From assembly GCA_905220665.1 (NCBI GenBank), contig CAJNAR010000151.1, forward strand, positions 186,001-250,000: a stretch of 64,000 nucleotides of DNA. The letters are read 5' to 3'. The stretch is from Albugo candida (lineage: Eukaryota; Oomycota; Peronosporomycetes; Albuginales; Albuginaceae). Under the pieces are notes generated by a model that was given only the letters and a program-made list of their open reading frames with translations, ran no database searches and had not been told where the DNA came from. This document shows positions 43,625 through 53,227 of the stretch, one piece after another. Numbering within the stretch: position 1 is the first letter of the stretch; every line of letters begins with the position of its first letter. A program made the translations under genes and the position numbers.

Positions 43625-44539
43625 TCATTTGTAGTTTCTGTCATGGAAATTGTGTGCCCTCGTTTTCTCTAGAAGAAAAATGTGTATTGATGTGCGTGTT
43701 GATATAGAGCTCAGTCGAGTCAAGCTTTGATCGATGGCTTTTTCTTCGCGAACAAGCGCAAAGTAACTATCTGCTATAACAATGGTTAACCGATGTATTG
43801 CTGTTATAACTTGCAAAGTTCCCGCATGGATTTGATTTCCGCCGAATCAATGTACGGCTGCATTTGCCATGAAGCTATGTATAGAAGAAGAGTACTGTGG
43901 CTACGTGCTCCCAAATCATCTTCTGCGATCAAGGATTTCGCCATTAGCTCTTTTTCGAACATTTTTATCGTCTCACACATGGCTTTGTTCAAATAATCTG
44001 ACGGGATGGTTCAAAAAGTAGCGGGATGAAAAAGAGAGCTCGCTGTACCGTCTCTGTCGTTCGTTTGGATTGCATCCCGTAAAGAGCGCATTTTGACCAT
44101 CACAAGACCCTTCATAGGTGAAAATCACATCCATGCAATGGTCTGCAAAGATCGAATTATCAACTTACAAGCTTCCCCACTTCAGCGCGTAAACCTTTTC
44201 TAGCATGTTGCGCTTGTTTCCATAACTACATGCAACGGCGTCTTCAGTCTGATTGGGTAAAAACATTAAGCGAACCAGTACGATACCTCTGCGATCGCTA
44301 TTCTTTGTAACATTTTACTGCGAAGGATTGTCTTACTTGCATCGCTTTCAAGCACACTGCAGAAAAAGAAAAACAACACTTTTGCAAAAAATATTCAAGA
44401 CCGTACGCAATTCTGCTTACTTTGACTTCTGAATACTATCTGCTACCATACTTAAGTACTGCTTACCATTTCGCGCGATTTCATCCCAATGTATTTGCAG
44501 TTTTTCCCACTGCGCCCACCATTGTTGTCGAGCGTTCAT
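43625..44539 (-). CDS. Possible multi-exon gene, incomplete model
   Basis: First exon 44539-44467 (MNARQQWWAQWEKLQIHWDE...) ends at a GTAAGC donor; small exons appear to follow. A further stretch EDAVACSYGNKRNMLEK lies at ~44255-44200. The last part joins KMFEKELMAKSLIAEDDLGA ... IKSMRELC to NYFALVREEKAIDQSLTRLS across a ~43-bp intron at ~43800. The middle junction (44.1-44.0 kb) could not be placed in phase. Composition is helical and Trp/Gln-rich. No family recognised. Confidence 0.35.
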
Positions 44540-45107
44540 TATATTCACCAATTACGCATACTATCTGTACCGGTATTAGTACCCAAATGCTAAGTTCGTA
44601 GCGATCAATGAACACTTGCACCAATAAGCATCAGATTTGCTGCTTGCAAGCAACCTGAACACTGAAAACTTGCTAGTTGTTCGCGCAGTGGTGCTTAAGT
44701 TCGATCTACTCATACCTCTCTGAGCGACGATGGAAAGTAGTGATAATCAGTCGCCATCTAGATTCATCCAACATCGACCAATAATACTCTCCACAATGTT
44801 CGTATGCTCTCACATATCACCATATGATCATAAAAGCATCCTCAGATGTAGTCAACCGTTACATATCGAATCTTCCAGCTTAAGTTCGGTTCGCTCGTTA
44901 CGGTACACACCCACTCGTTCTTCTTGCCTTCTACTTCTTCAAGGTTCTTGTAACCCAAGATAATCAGAAGGGATCCAGAGGACAGGCTACTACTACCATT
45001 CTACTATTAAATAGATACACATATACACGACTTTTATGGTCAGCGCTGCATAATTTCCCACAAAGTGAGGTAAGAACTTTTTGTAGAAAGTAAACCGATC
45101 ACGCGAA
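44540..45107. other. Intergenic, no supported gene
   Basis: 568 bp, divergent between the putative gene at 43.6-44.5 kb and the APP1-like gene. One plus opening (ATG 44730, 77 codons) is Ser/Arg-rich without family resemblance; I do not call it. Confidence 0.4.
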
Positions 45108-48100
45108 ATGCCGAATACAATTCCGCTTCCAACAGCCTTGTCAGCCAAAGAAAAACGACGTGTCGTACTCAAACGATTAAAAGTTGTGAATCACCTAAAT
45201 CCTAACCGTTCGTCGTCCGAACCGATGCGGAATCCGTTCATTATGGTTACAATGATAACGCTCATGTTGTGTCTGATACTCCTAATTCTGGCTTTCTTTG
45301 CCTACGCACCGCTTTTCTGTGCTTGTTGGTGTGGAATTATGTACCTGATCGGAATTTACCTTAGCAATGAGTCACGTTGGTGGATTCACGACGCTCAAGA
45401 ATTTGAGAATCGATTTTGGACAACCACTGCATTTTTATTTAGTACGGCTGTTTTATATATTAGAGATTCACCGTTGGCGATTGGTAGATGGCATCCTTCG
45501 TTAGGATGGATACTGGTGACCGCATTCACTTTGTTTATTCATTTTCTGGATCGATTTATACACCGACAAGCTATTAGTCGACGTACGAGCCTCAATACTG
45601 TAAGCACTCTATCACTCGCCACATCACTGGTCGGAAGATGCTCACTCGATATACTTTTTTGTGACCTAGCGGGCGTATTCGTGTCCCAACTTGGTCGAGT
45701 ATAAAGCGACGGCGGAAGGAAAAGCCAATTTGGTCTCGGATTGTGTGAATTACATTGATCGAATGTACTTGCCGTCTACGATCAATAACATGATCAATTT
45801 GCATCAAGTCAAGCAGCAGGAACAGAAAATATATTGCATTTTACTCAGTGCGACTCGAAATGAGCTCAATTATATCCTCAACAATGTACGACTGGCGCTT
45901 TTATTTTATAAAGTCAAAGATCACTCGACCAAATTGCGGTCGGACCAACATCGAACTGTTATATTAGATTTGTTATGCGTGAAGCGCGTCACGGAATTGA
46001 CCATCACATCTCGAGCTATTTTGCTGGATGCGCTGATGGTGATGAGGCTGAGTGCACATCCTCTGAGCGAGAAATGGGTGCGAAATATCATATTGAAGAC
46101 TTCAGGCGATGATCTTAGCTTGCTGAAAACCTATACGGACGCTAAAGGAGATTTTCATAGTCTCCACAAACTGATTTTCAACGATATTCGGGATGTTAAG
46201 ATACGTCACGATATACTCCAACATATACAGCGGGAAGCGAGCATACAAACTGCACACATGCGGTTAGGCACACGGAAGGCTATGGTACGGAAGCTTCAAG
46301 CGTGGCGTAAGGTTCTGAGCGATGTCGATGACACTTTATATTCTTCGGGTGGGCGGTATCCGGCAGGCATCGACGTACGATATCCTAGGCATGTGGTGTA
46401 CCCAGGGGTGCTCTCGTTTTACAGAGAATTAGACATAGGAACCACGGGACCGGACGATTGGGATGAGAATCGCGTCGGCAATCTAGTTTTTCTATCAGCA
46501 AGACCTCATGTGTACAAAGACATGTCCGAAAAAAAGTCGTATGCAAAGTTTGCGGCTTTGTACGGACGAAAAAAAATGCATACTTTACCGACAATGCTGG
46601 CAGGAAGCCTCCAATCGGGACGTGCGTATATGGTACGAGGAAATCTTGAACCAATGGCTTTGAAAAAATTTGAGAATTTCTGCGAGTTTTATCAGCTGTA
46701 TCCCGAATTTAAGCACGTCTTTATCGGAGACAACGGGCAAGGAGACGTACGAGCCGCGCAACTGATAGCAGAAAGGTTTGGATCTGATATTTTGGAAGCT
46801 GGATACTTTCATCTCGTTCAACCAGTGGAGAAGACATATGGCATTAGCACGAAAGAAGACTTGGAAAAGTGTCGTCGGATGAATATCGTCTTCTTCAACA
46901 CTTATATCGGCGCAACCGTGGAGGCTTACAATCTCCAGCAAATTCGTTTGTCCGGTTTACAAAGAATTGCGCAAGAGGCTGTAGTTTCATTTAAAAGTAT
47001 CACAAATTGGGCGAACGCAAACACTCGTGAGACGCAGCGCATTTACATGAATCAAGATATTGAACGAGCTAATGCTATTCTCCGACGGCATAATCTGGTT
47101 TCCGTCGATTTTATAGCAAAGCCACAAGTGTATGCTTTGAACGCATTGGTTCACACACCTTTTGGACGTGCAGTGATTCGTAAATATCGTTCAGTTGATG
47201 GGATTTACAAAGTTGAGCTATTGGATTGGAAAACACAAAAGAGAATTGGCTATTTTGTGGAGGATTCGCTTACAATGTACACAACTGGAAGTTTCACCAA
47301 TTCGGATAAAGGTTTATGCAGTTATATCAAATTTAGACGCCCTTCAGTAGTCATCTTGGCTCCGGGTACTTCAATCGAAACTAGATTTGGTAATGGTCGA
47401 ATTGTGACGTTTCGACTTGAGGATGAAGTGTATGAGGTGTATCTTCTTACACCAAATGGCAAGATGCTGGCAACTGCTTATTTATGTTCCAACTGCATCA
47501 AAGTTGCGAGTAAAGGAACTGATACACATTCCCCGACAATGTTTTCTGGAGTCAGATCACGCTTGGGCTACTTCACAAGAGCACTCACCAACTTTGTTCC
47601 TGGGTCCGGCAACAAGTCGTTGTTTGCGAATAACGCTGTGGTGGAATCACCATTTGGACGTGCTAGTGTGGTACAATTCCGTAGTTTGGATCGAGTGTAT
47701 GTGATAGCGCTGACGGAAGGTAGTCTCCGGGGATTTCATGCGTTTGTTCATGAGGAGAAATTGAGAGAAGCTTCTGTGTCTCCATCTCGAAATTTCTTCT
47801 CACTCCTTTGGGCTGGCTCAGACAAGTCTGCACGGCGACGAGCTGTTGCTTTTTCAGCTGGCACAAAAGTCACAACGCCGTATGGTGTTGGTCTGGTACA
47901 AAGCTATCGAAAAGACGATAGAATTCACAGGATTTTGCTTGTGGAACTCAGCTTCTCAAAGCATCAAGTCATCGGCTACCTCCACGAGGCCTTTGTTCGC
48001 GAGTTTCCGAATGCGCAAAGTAATTCACTTTACACAGCTGTGGCGGAAGTGAATTCCATGGACAAAAAAGCAAATGCAAGTATACCTGCAGCTCCATCCA

Positions 48101-49026
48101 GTGGCAACGGAATGGGACTTTTCCAACTCTTCCGCTACAGTATCTCCTGCTCAAATTCAAAAGGCAAAAGTATGTCAAATCCTTACGCTAACCAGGGAGC
48201 AATGCGACGTATTCAAACGCCTTTGGGCTATGCGAAAACCTTTATGGGTAAACCATATCGTGGCGTTTACAAAGCCTTTCTGGAGAACAAACACTGCTCA
48301 CTTGTACCTTATTTTGTGCAAGAAAACGAGATCGTCGAAGTACTGGAGACGACACCTCGTCGGAATACATTAGAGTTGATCGGAAGTTACTTGTGGCATT
48401 CTTCTCGACGCAATCGAATCAACAACTACGCTCCAGAGTCTGTATTGGTTGCTGACACGCCACAGAACATGAACAGAGCTTTTTATCAATCACAATTCGC
48501 ATTGGGCGCGTTTGTGCGTAGTATGTTTGGACATGGTATTCTCATACATTTCCGACCTCATGACAACATTTATGTTGTGCGAATCGGCTCCACAGTTGCA
48601 TATCTTCAAGCTGATCGACTTGAGGTTCCCAATAAAGCTGGTGTTGGGTGTCGTGTCATGACGAGTTTTGGTACGGGATTCTTACTATCCATACGAGAAG
48701 ACAACATCCATACGGTCTCCATTCGGCACTCAATTCCACCGTCTTCCGACTTGTATGCGTACTTGCAGCCATCGTGTATCATCGGTCAGATCACCGCGGT
48801 ACGAGGTGACGTGGTGGCTACACCTTATGGAACGGGTGTTGTCCTTGGGTACCGTCCACACGACCGCTTTTACGTTGTAGCGCTTGACTGGATCACAAAA
48901 AAAAATGTCAAGTCCGATGAAGTGTTCAAAGCTGTTTTACAAAGTCATGTGACAGCATACATTCGCGAAGATTTGATATTTATGAATCTTAAAGAGCAAA
49001 AGCGCTCACAGTGCAAAGTGATGTAA
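45108..49026 (+). CDS. APP1-type phosphatidate phosphatase domain protein with membrane helices and eight TPFG beta repeats
   Basis: 1282 residues from exons 45108-45599 and 45670-49026 (70-bp intron, phase 0). Residues ~45-150 contain three to four hydrophobic helices (ITLMLCLILLILAFFAYAPL, LFCACWCGIMYLIGIYL). A helical region follows, then an APP1/DUF2183 (lipin-like HAD) catalytic domain: LSDVDDTLYSSGGRYPAGID with the DxDxT nucleophile, VVYPGVLSFYRELD, GNLVFLSARPHVY and HVFIGDNGQGDVRAAQLI. The C-terminal ~600 residues hold eight diverged modules of 60-100 residues, each centred on a T-P-F/Y-G-x-G turn and a YR..D.IY.V strand: HTPFGRAVIRKYRSVDGIYK, ETRFGNGRIVTFRLEDEVYE, ESPFGRASVVQFRSLDRVYV, TTPYGVGLVQSYRKDDRIHR, QTPLGYAKTFM, RSMFGHGILIHFRPHDNIYV, MTSFGTGFLLSIREDNI, and ATPYGTGVVLGYRPHDRFYV. 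Likely a membrane lipid phosphatase with an unusual recognition array. Confidence 0.88.
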
Positions 49027-49050
49027 CACACAACGAAAACTTGGAATTAT

Positions 49051-49305
49051 TTATATGAAAAAGTTTGGGAGGTAGTGGCTTTGGGGGAAAATTTCGTCGG
49101 CTGTGGTTGTACATAGACGAGCTATGTTATGTCTGGCAACTCGTTGCGTGCGCGTAAGTTCGTGACAACACTTCTCATTGATAAGATCGCTCAAGGCCAC
49201 AAGGTATTTATAATGGGCTCTTTGTAATGTCATAGAAATATATTTTGAAGAGAAACAGGCAGCGCTTTCCGTTTTTTGTCCAATCATTGTGTTTGGATTG
49301 GCCAT
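49051..49305 (-). CDS. Small helical protein (84 residues), unknown
   Basis: Complete frame from ATG 49305: MANPNTMIGQKTESAACFSS, then YKYLVALSDLINEKCCHELT and RVARHNIARLCTTTADEIF. Two amphipathic helices with Cys. It ends 25 bp from the APP1-like stop (convergent). No family recognised; size and composition would fit a mitochondrial assembly factor, but this is a guess. Confidence 0.5.
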   Translation of the reverse strand: MANPNTMIGQKTESAACFSSKYISMTLQRAHYKYLVALSDLINEKCCHELTRTQRVARHNIARLCTTTADEIFPQSHYLPNFFI

Positions 49306-49393
49306 ATAGCTAATCAGCGCGCGATCACATCTGTAATGGTATCAACTATCAGACTAAGAGTGTTGGTACTATGAGCAAATTTGCTCGAGGCGG

Positions 49394-49706
49394 ATGACCG
49401 TTCCACCAAAAAGGCAGGGAGCTGCAGAGTCGAAATGTAAATCCTTCTTGCATTTTACTGGTCCACGCAAAGTAGACCGTATGAAGAGCCTTTTCAGATC
49501 GGTAGCCTTGAAAAAACCAGAGGCATTGGCCTTGCTGTACTCAGCTCAACGGAACTATTCAAGTACGTGGCTTTCGCTTTAGTGCGATGTCAGCCGTTTA
49601 TGAGACATTGCATAAAAAGCGCCCTACGCCACTGCTCGTGCGATTTAAACAGCGGGACAAATTTACGAAGACAACTCATAAAAACTCACTCGTTCCTCGG
49701 CCTTGA
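49394..49706 (+). CDS. Small basic two-exon protein, unknown
   Basis: Exons 49394-49562 and 49594-49706 join in phase 1 across a 31-bp GT..AG intron (gtacgtgg ... gatgtcag) and give 93 residues. Joined reading NYSTVYETLHKKRPTPLLVR, ending KTTHKNSLVPRP. Both sides look coding and basic, and the stop lies 28 bp from the convergent neighbour. 31 bp would be the shortest intron in this window, so the junction needs a transcript. Confidence 0.45.
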
Positions 49707-49734
49707 GCGGTGCATATACATTGTATTCGTATAT

Positions 49735-50224
49735 TTATAAGTTCTCGAAAAATTTCGTCAAATACGTAATGTGCCCATGCTTACAGTCTTCGCCGATGAG
49801 AAGCTTTTCCTTACACCTTGCCAGTGCGGCTGTGGTGCTCACGATGCAGAGCTCTTCAAATTCGCATTTTGGGGTTATCTCAAGTGCGCTTTGTCTTTCG
49901 ACTTGGCCAACTCCTCCGCAGCGTTTCTAAAACTGTGATTAATAGGCTCAATTTATGTCTTATTTGGCTTTTGCTGTACTCCAGGAATCTGAGCAAAGTC
50001 CAAATAGATCTGCTCAGCTCTTTTGGATTGTGCACTCTCTTTGGGCTTTTGGTGTTGCTTTATCTCACGACTGCTTTCTTCTTCATCAAATTGATTTCTG
50101 CAGTCTCCATCCTGTAACAAATCTTTCAATCAAACCAACAAATTGGTTGTGGGTGTTAGCTTTTGTCCAGTTCCCGTTATTCGATACTCTTGTTAGCACC
50201 GGGTAAAAGTCTCACCATCTGCAT
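49735..50224 (-). CDS. Small three-exon protein with Cys pairs, unknown
   Basis: Exons 50224-50216 (MQM), 50111-49980 and 49926-49735; introns 104 and 53 bp; 110 residues. Middle: EEESSREIKQHQKPKESAQS and KRAEQIYLDFAQIPG. End: KCEFEELCIVSTTAALARCK then EKLLIGEDCKHGHITYLTKF. A C-x9-C pair (CKEKLLIGEDC) resembles twin-Cys mitochondrial proteins but only one clear pair is present. Three consecutive phase-correct exons support a real gene. Confidence 0.5.
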
Positions 50225-51733
50225 GAGTGTAATCCTATAAAATCTTTCGGATTATCTCACATGATCTTCGAATAAAACGCCAACATATTGCGTCGAAGTG
50301 GTCAAAAATGTGGGCGTTGATTTTCGTCGAAAAGGTCTACAAATACAATTACATTGAAGCCATCCACAATATCATTGACGACGATAGAGCAAAGAAGAAG
50401 TGTCTATATCTTCCTCCAAGAAAGGAGGGTGCAAGGCCAGCACGCCAAAGTAAAAGCATAACTCGTGGATATTTGTACTGCAGTCTTTGAACACCTGTTA
50501 TGCATCACGCTTGCCGTCGAGGTAGACTCAAGATAGTGTGGATGCAAAGACGTAAAAGCAGCTTCGTTGCCAAGTTTGGGAATTGTACATCGCCAGCCTG
50601 GATGTACTTTAGACGAATATCTCTCTCCAGTCCTGCAATATCATTCTTTGAAAACGGCAAACTACTCAGTTTTGTCGTACGACTTTTGATAATTTAGCTT
50701 CTTTCACAATCGATCGTACGAAACTGCATTAACACACTTTTCCATGTCGTCTAGTTCATCCGATGTAAGTCGTGATTTTCGAATAACTTCAAGAATGATT
50801 TCTTACGGATCTTGTGCGCTCTCTTTCTACAATGCCAAATAGACGGTGCTTCGAGGTACGAAATGCGACAATTGCTGTACTGTTCACCTGCATAGCAACA
50901 CTTTATACCCACATTGACATTGTATCCATCCTCTGTATCATGACATGCTCGCTTTCTTGTGTCGTCAACATCGGACGATGCTTCTGACAAAGGTTAACCC
51001 CCAAAGAATATTGCGGGCTCCTGCCAAAGAAAATTCCAGCATCTGCATTAATAATCCTCGTCGCATCAAGCTATGTGTAACTCTTGATGGCCCATGTAGT
51101 TCGTAATGCTGGATCGCTTTCAGCGTTCTCTCGCGGGCATTTCCACCTAGTCGATTGGTCTTTTAGCGAACAAATCGTGACTTTTGCAATATGTGTGGCT
51201 TAAATTCAGACATTCGACCCCCAAGTTCGTTTCGTTCGAGTGCTCTCACTATATTTTAACGTTAATTGTTACGTTGGAATGTCGATTTTTCTTCACTGAT
51301 ACTCATCAGTAAACCTCCTTTGTTCAAAGAGCTCGGGTACCAACCGCGTTAAAAGCAGAGCACAGCATTCGGTAGTGAAGGTAGATAAAAGCAGTAGGTC
51401 ATCGTGTTCAGCAATGTTGCAGCCACAATTTATCGCTGCTTGTCACGCACAAGGAGGTAGGATGATTGCTTAGAAAGACCATGCGGCATGTTCAATGAAC
51501 TAAACAGCTGCTAGTTTGACCTATTTCAGTTTAACGTATATATGCGTCATGGTCTGATACTTCCTCGAACGTGTTACGTAGCACGTAAAAGTCAATAAAG
51601 TAGATCGATACTTTGTCGGCTCTACTGATTCACGTGGTCGACACTGAGTTGTGATTGGTGAGAAAGCCACTAAATATAACCCAGTACTCAATTTGCAAGT
51701 TGATCCCAGGTCAAAGAATCCAAGAAAAGCAGC
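50225..51733. other. Gene-poor stretch with short coding-like fragments
   Basis: Contains a minus-strand opening 50990-50751 (SEASSDVDDTRKRACHDTED..., no ATG) and, in another frame close by, EVIRKSRLTSDELDDMEKCV with NAVSYDRL and a stop at ~50700. These may be exons of one small gene, but I found no phase-correct joining. 51.0-51.7 kb shows nothing beyond AT-rich sequence. Confidence 0.35.
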
Positions 51734-51823
51734 ATGTTCAAAAAGAAACTGCACAAAGTATTCAAGCATATTGCTAAATTTTTCAAGAAAATCGCGCATA
51801 AATTCAAGAAGGTGGCCCATTAG
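51734..51823 (+). CDS. Cationic amphipathic 29-residue micro-ORF
   Basis: ATG 51734 to TAG 51823. The peptide starts MFKKKLHKVFKHIAKFFKKI and ends with a His/Lys/Phe-rich helix. It has about eleven Lys, five His, five Phe and no acidic residue, with hydrophobics spaced three to four apart, an ideal amphipathic helix. A taaatataacc TATA-like box lies at ~51672-51682. There is no signal peptide. It may be a translated micropeptide, part of a longer unknown product, or chance; the composition is unusual enough to record. An antisense opening (51521-51829) is the alternative reading. Confidence 0.35.
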   Translation: MFKKKLHKVFKHIAKFFKKIAHKFKKVAH

Positions 51824-52081
51824 CATCATTCTTCGCCATTGCGATCAAAATTCTGATAAATGACTTACATTTGGTGTTGTTCTCGAGCTCAGAAATGGTT
51901 TTGAAGTTGTCTATAATAAATAGTTGATTTGCTTTGGAGATTGGTATGCTCATTGCCTTCTTTCGTATCCTGAATTCGAAACTGCGCTCTCGCGTGTTCC
52001 AGATGATGTGAACTAGTTTAAGGTTATCGAACCTGAAACGAGGACACGATTGACTTCCACTCTTCTTCCTGCACAGTTTAT

Positions 52082-53185
52082 TCAAACAAGTGAAAATGAA
52101 GTAATAACGGCTGTTGTATCGGCAACATGAAGTAGTGTTTGGTGTTGACTTGTGGATATGGCGTTCGGATTCGAAGAAACCGTGAGGCTCTTGACTAAAT
52201 CCTTGGCAGTAAGGCTAAGTGAAGATCCATCGTGTGCGATGACGTGTTTGTAGTCGCACATGTGAATCTGAGCGTCGTTTCCGCACGAAAAAAGCCAAGG
52301 ATAATCAGCATCAGTAGAGGAGTTTGCGAAGAGCACTTGAGATACTGCAGCTCGGTGGACGCGAAGTCGCCGTAGAATTCTCCGCGCGTTGAAATCAATA
52401 ATTGCTATACTTCCATCTCCTAGTCCTGCAGCAAATGTCTTTCCTTGAGACGTAAACGCGATAGAGTAGACCAATGGAGGGTTGTACATCTGACTTGACT
52501 TTGTATCAGATGGTGCGGTACTCCTTACCTCAGATTTTTCCAGTTGATGCATTCCAGCGTGCAAGTCTATCTTGTGTTTTAATCGACCTCGACAAAAGTC
52601 CCAAAACAATAGATACCCGTCCATTCCACCAGATACAAGGTCCCAAGGGCTATTTGGTCGGAAGACCGCCGCAGTACAAATATTTGTATGCTGATACTGC
52701 AACGTTTTAAACACTCTTTGCTGCTCCAAGTCATAGATCTTAACTATCCCAGAATCATCAGGAGCTGCCAAGAAACTCGAACGCCTTCCAGGATGAATAT
52801 GAATAGCATTTATCTCTTCATCATTCGCCTGTAAAATCTCTTTGCTCAGACTGTCCAAAATAAGAGAACTATTTCGCAAGTCGAAGCTTAAGATTTTATT
52901 TGCCACAGCTAAATGAAGTAAAAAAGGTTCCTGGTTCGATCCGAATGCAGCGGAATTGACCCCGACAGCTTCAGGGTATACATTTCGGTCCGATATGCTG
53001 AGTCTCAATGCTCTAATCACATTGACGCACTGCGTCGTTCGACAGGAGCGAACATCCCATAACCGACTTGTACCATCGTCACTACCGGACACCAATATAT
53101 TCGGATGCTTCACATCATCCACCAAAAGTGTATTGACGCTATCACGATGACCACGAAAAGTACAATACGGAACAGTGGATGTCAT
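52082..53185 (-). CDS. WDR53: WDR53-like WD40 beta-propeller protein
   Basis: 367 residues, single exon. At least five WD40 blades are visible: FRGHRDSVNTLLV with SGSDDGTSRLWDVRS; INAIHIHPGRRSSFLAAPDD then SGIVKIYDL; TAAVFRPNSPWDLVSGGMDG then YLLFWDF; YSIAFTSQGKTFAAGLGDGS then IAIIDFNARRILRRLRVH; and PWLFSCGNDAQIHM. Pattern and size fit WDR53, a putative CRL4 substrate receptor, but assignment among small WD40 proteins is tentative. It lies 42 bp downstream of the DUF4614-like gene on the same strand. Confidence 0.8.
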   Translation of the reverse strand: MTSTVPYCTFRGHRDSVNTLLVDDVKHPNILVSGSDDGTSRLWDVRSCRTTQCVNVIRALRLSISDRNVYPEAVGVNSAAFGSNQEPFLLHLAVANKILSFDLRNSSLILDSLSKEILQANDEEINAIHIHPGRRSSFLAAPDDSGIVKIYDLEQQRVFKTLQYQHTNICTAAVFRPNSPWDLVSGGMDGYLLFWDFCRGRLKHKIDLHAGMHQLEKSEVRSTAPSDTKSSQMYNPPLVYSIAFTSQGKTFAAGLGDGSIAIIDFNARRILRRLRVHRAAVSQVLFANSSTDADYPWLFSCGNDAQIHMCDYKHVIAHDGSSLSLTAKDLVKSLTVSSNPNAISTSQHQTLLHVADTTAVITSFSLV

Positions 53186-53227
53186 TATTGTACCAAATTA
53201 TTGTGCGTCACGTTATTTTCGACAAAG

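Noticed and set aside
51521..51829. 102-codon minus opening opposite the cationic micro-ORF
   Set aside because: Hydrophobic first part is the complement of the Lys/Phe codons; no support, though neither strand is proven.
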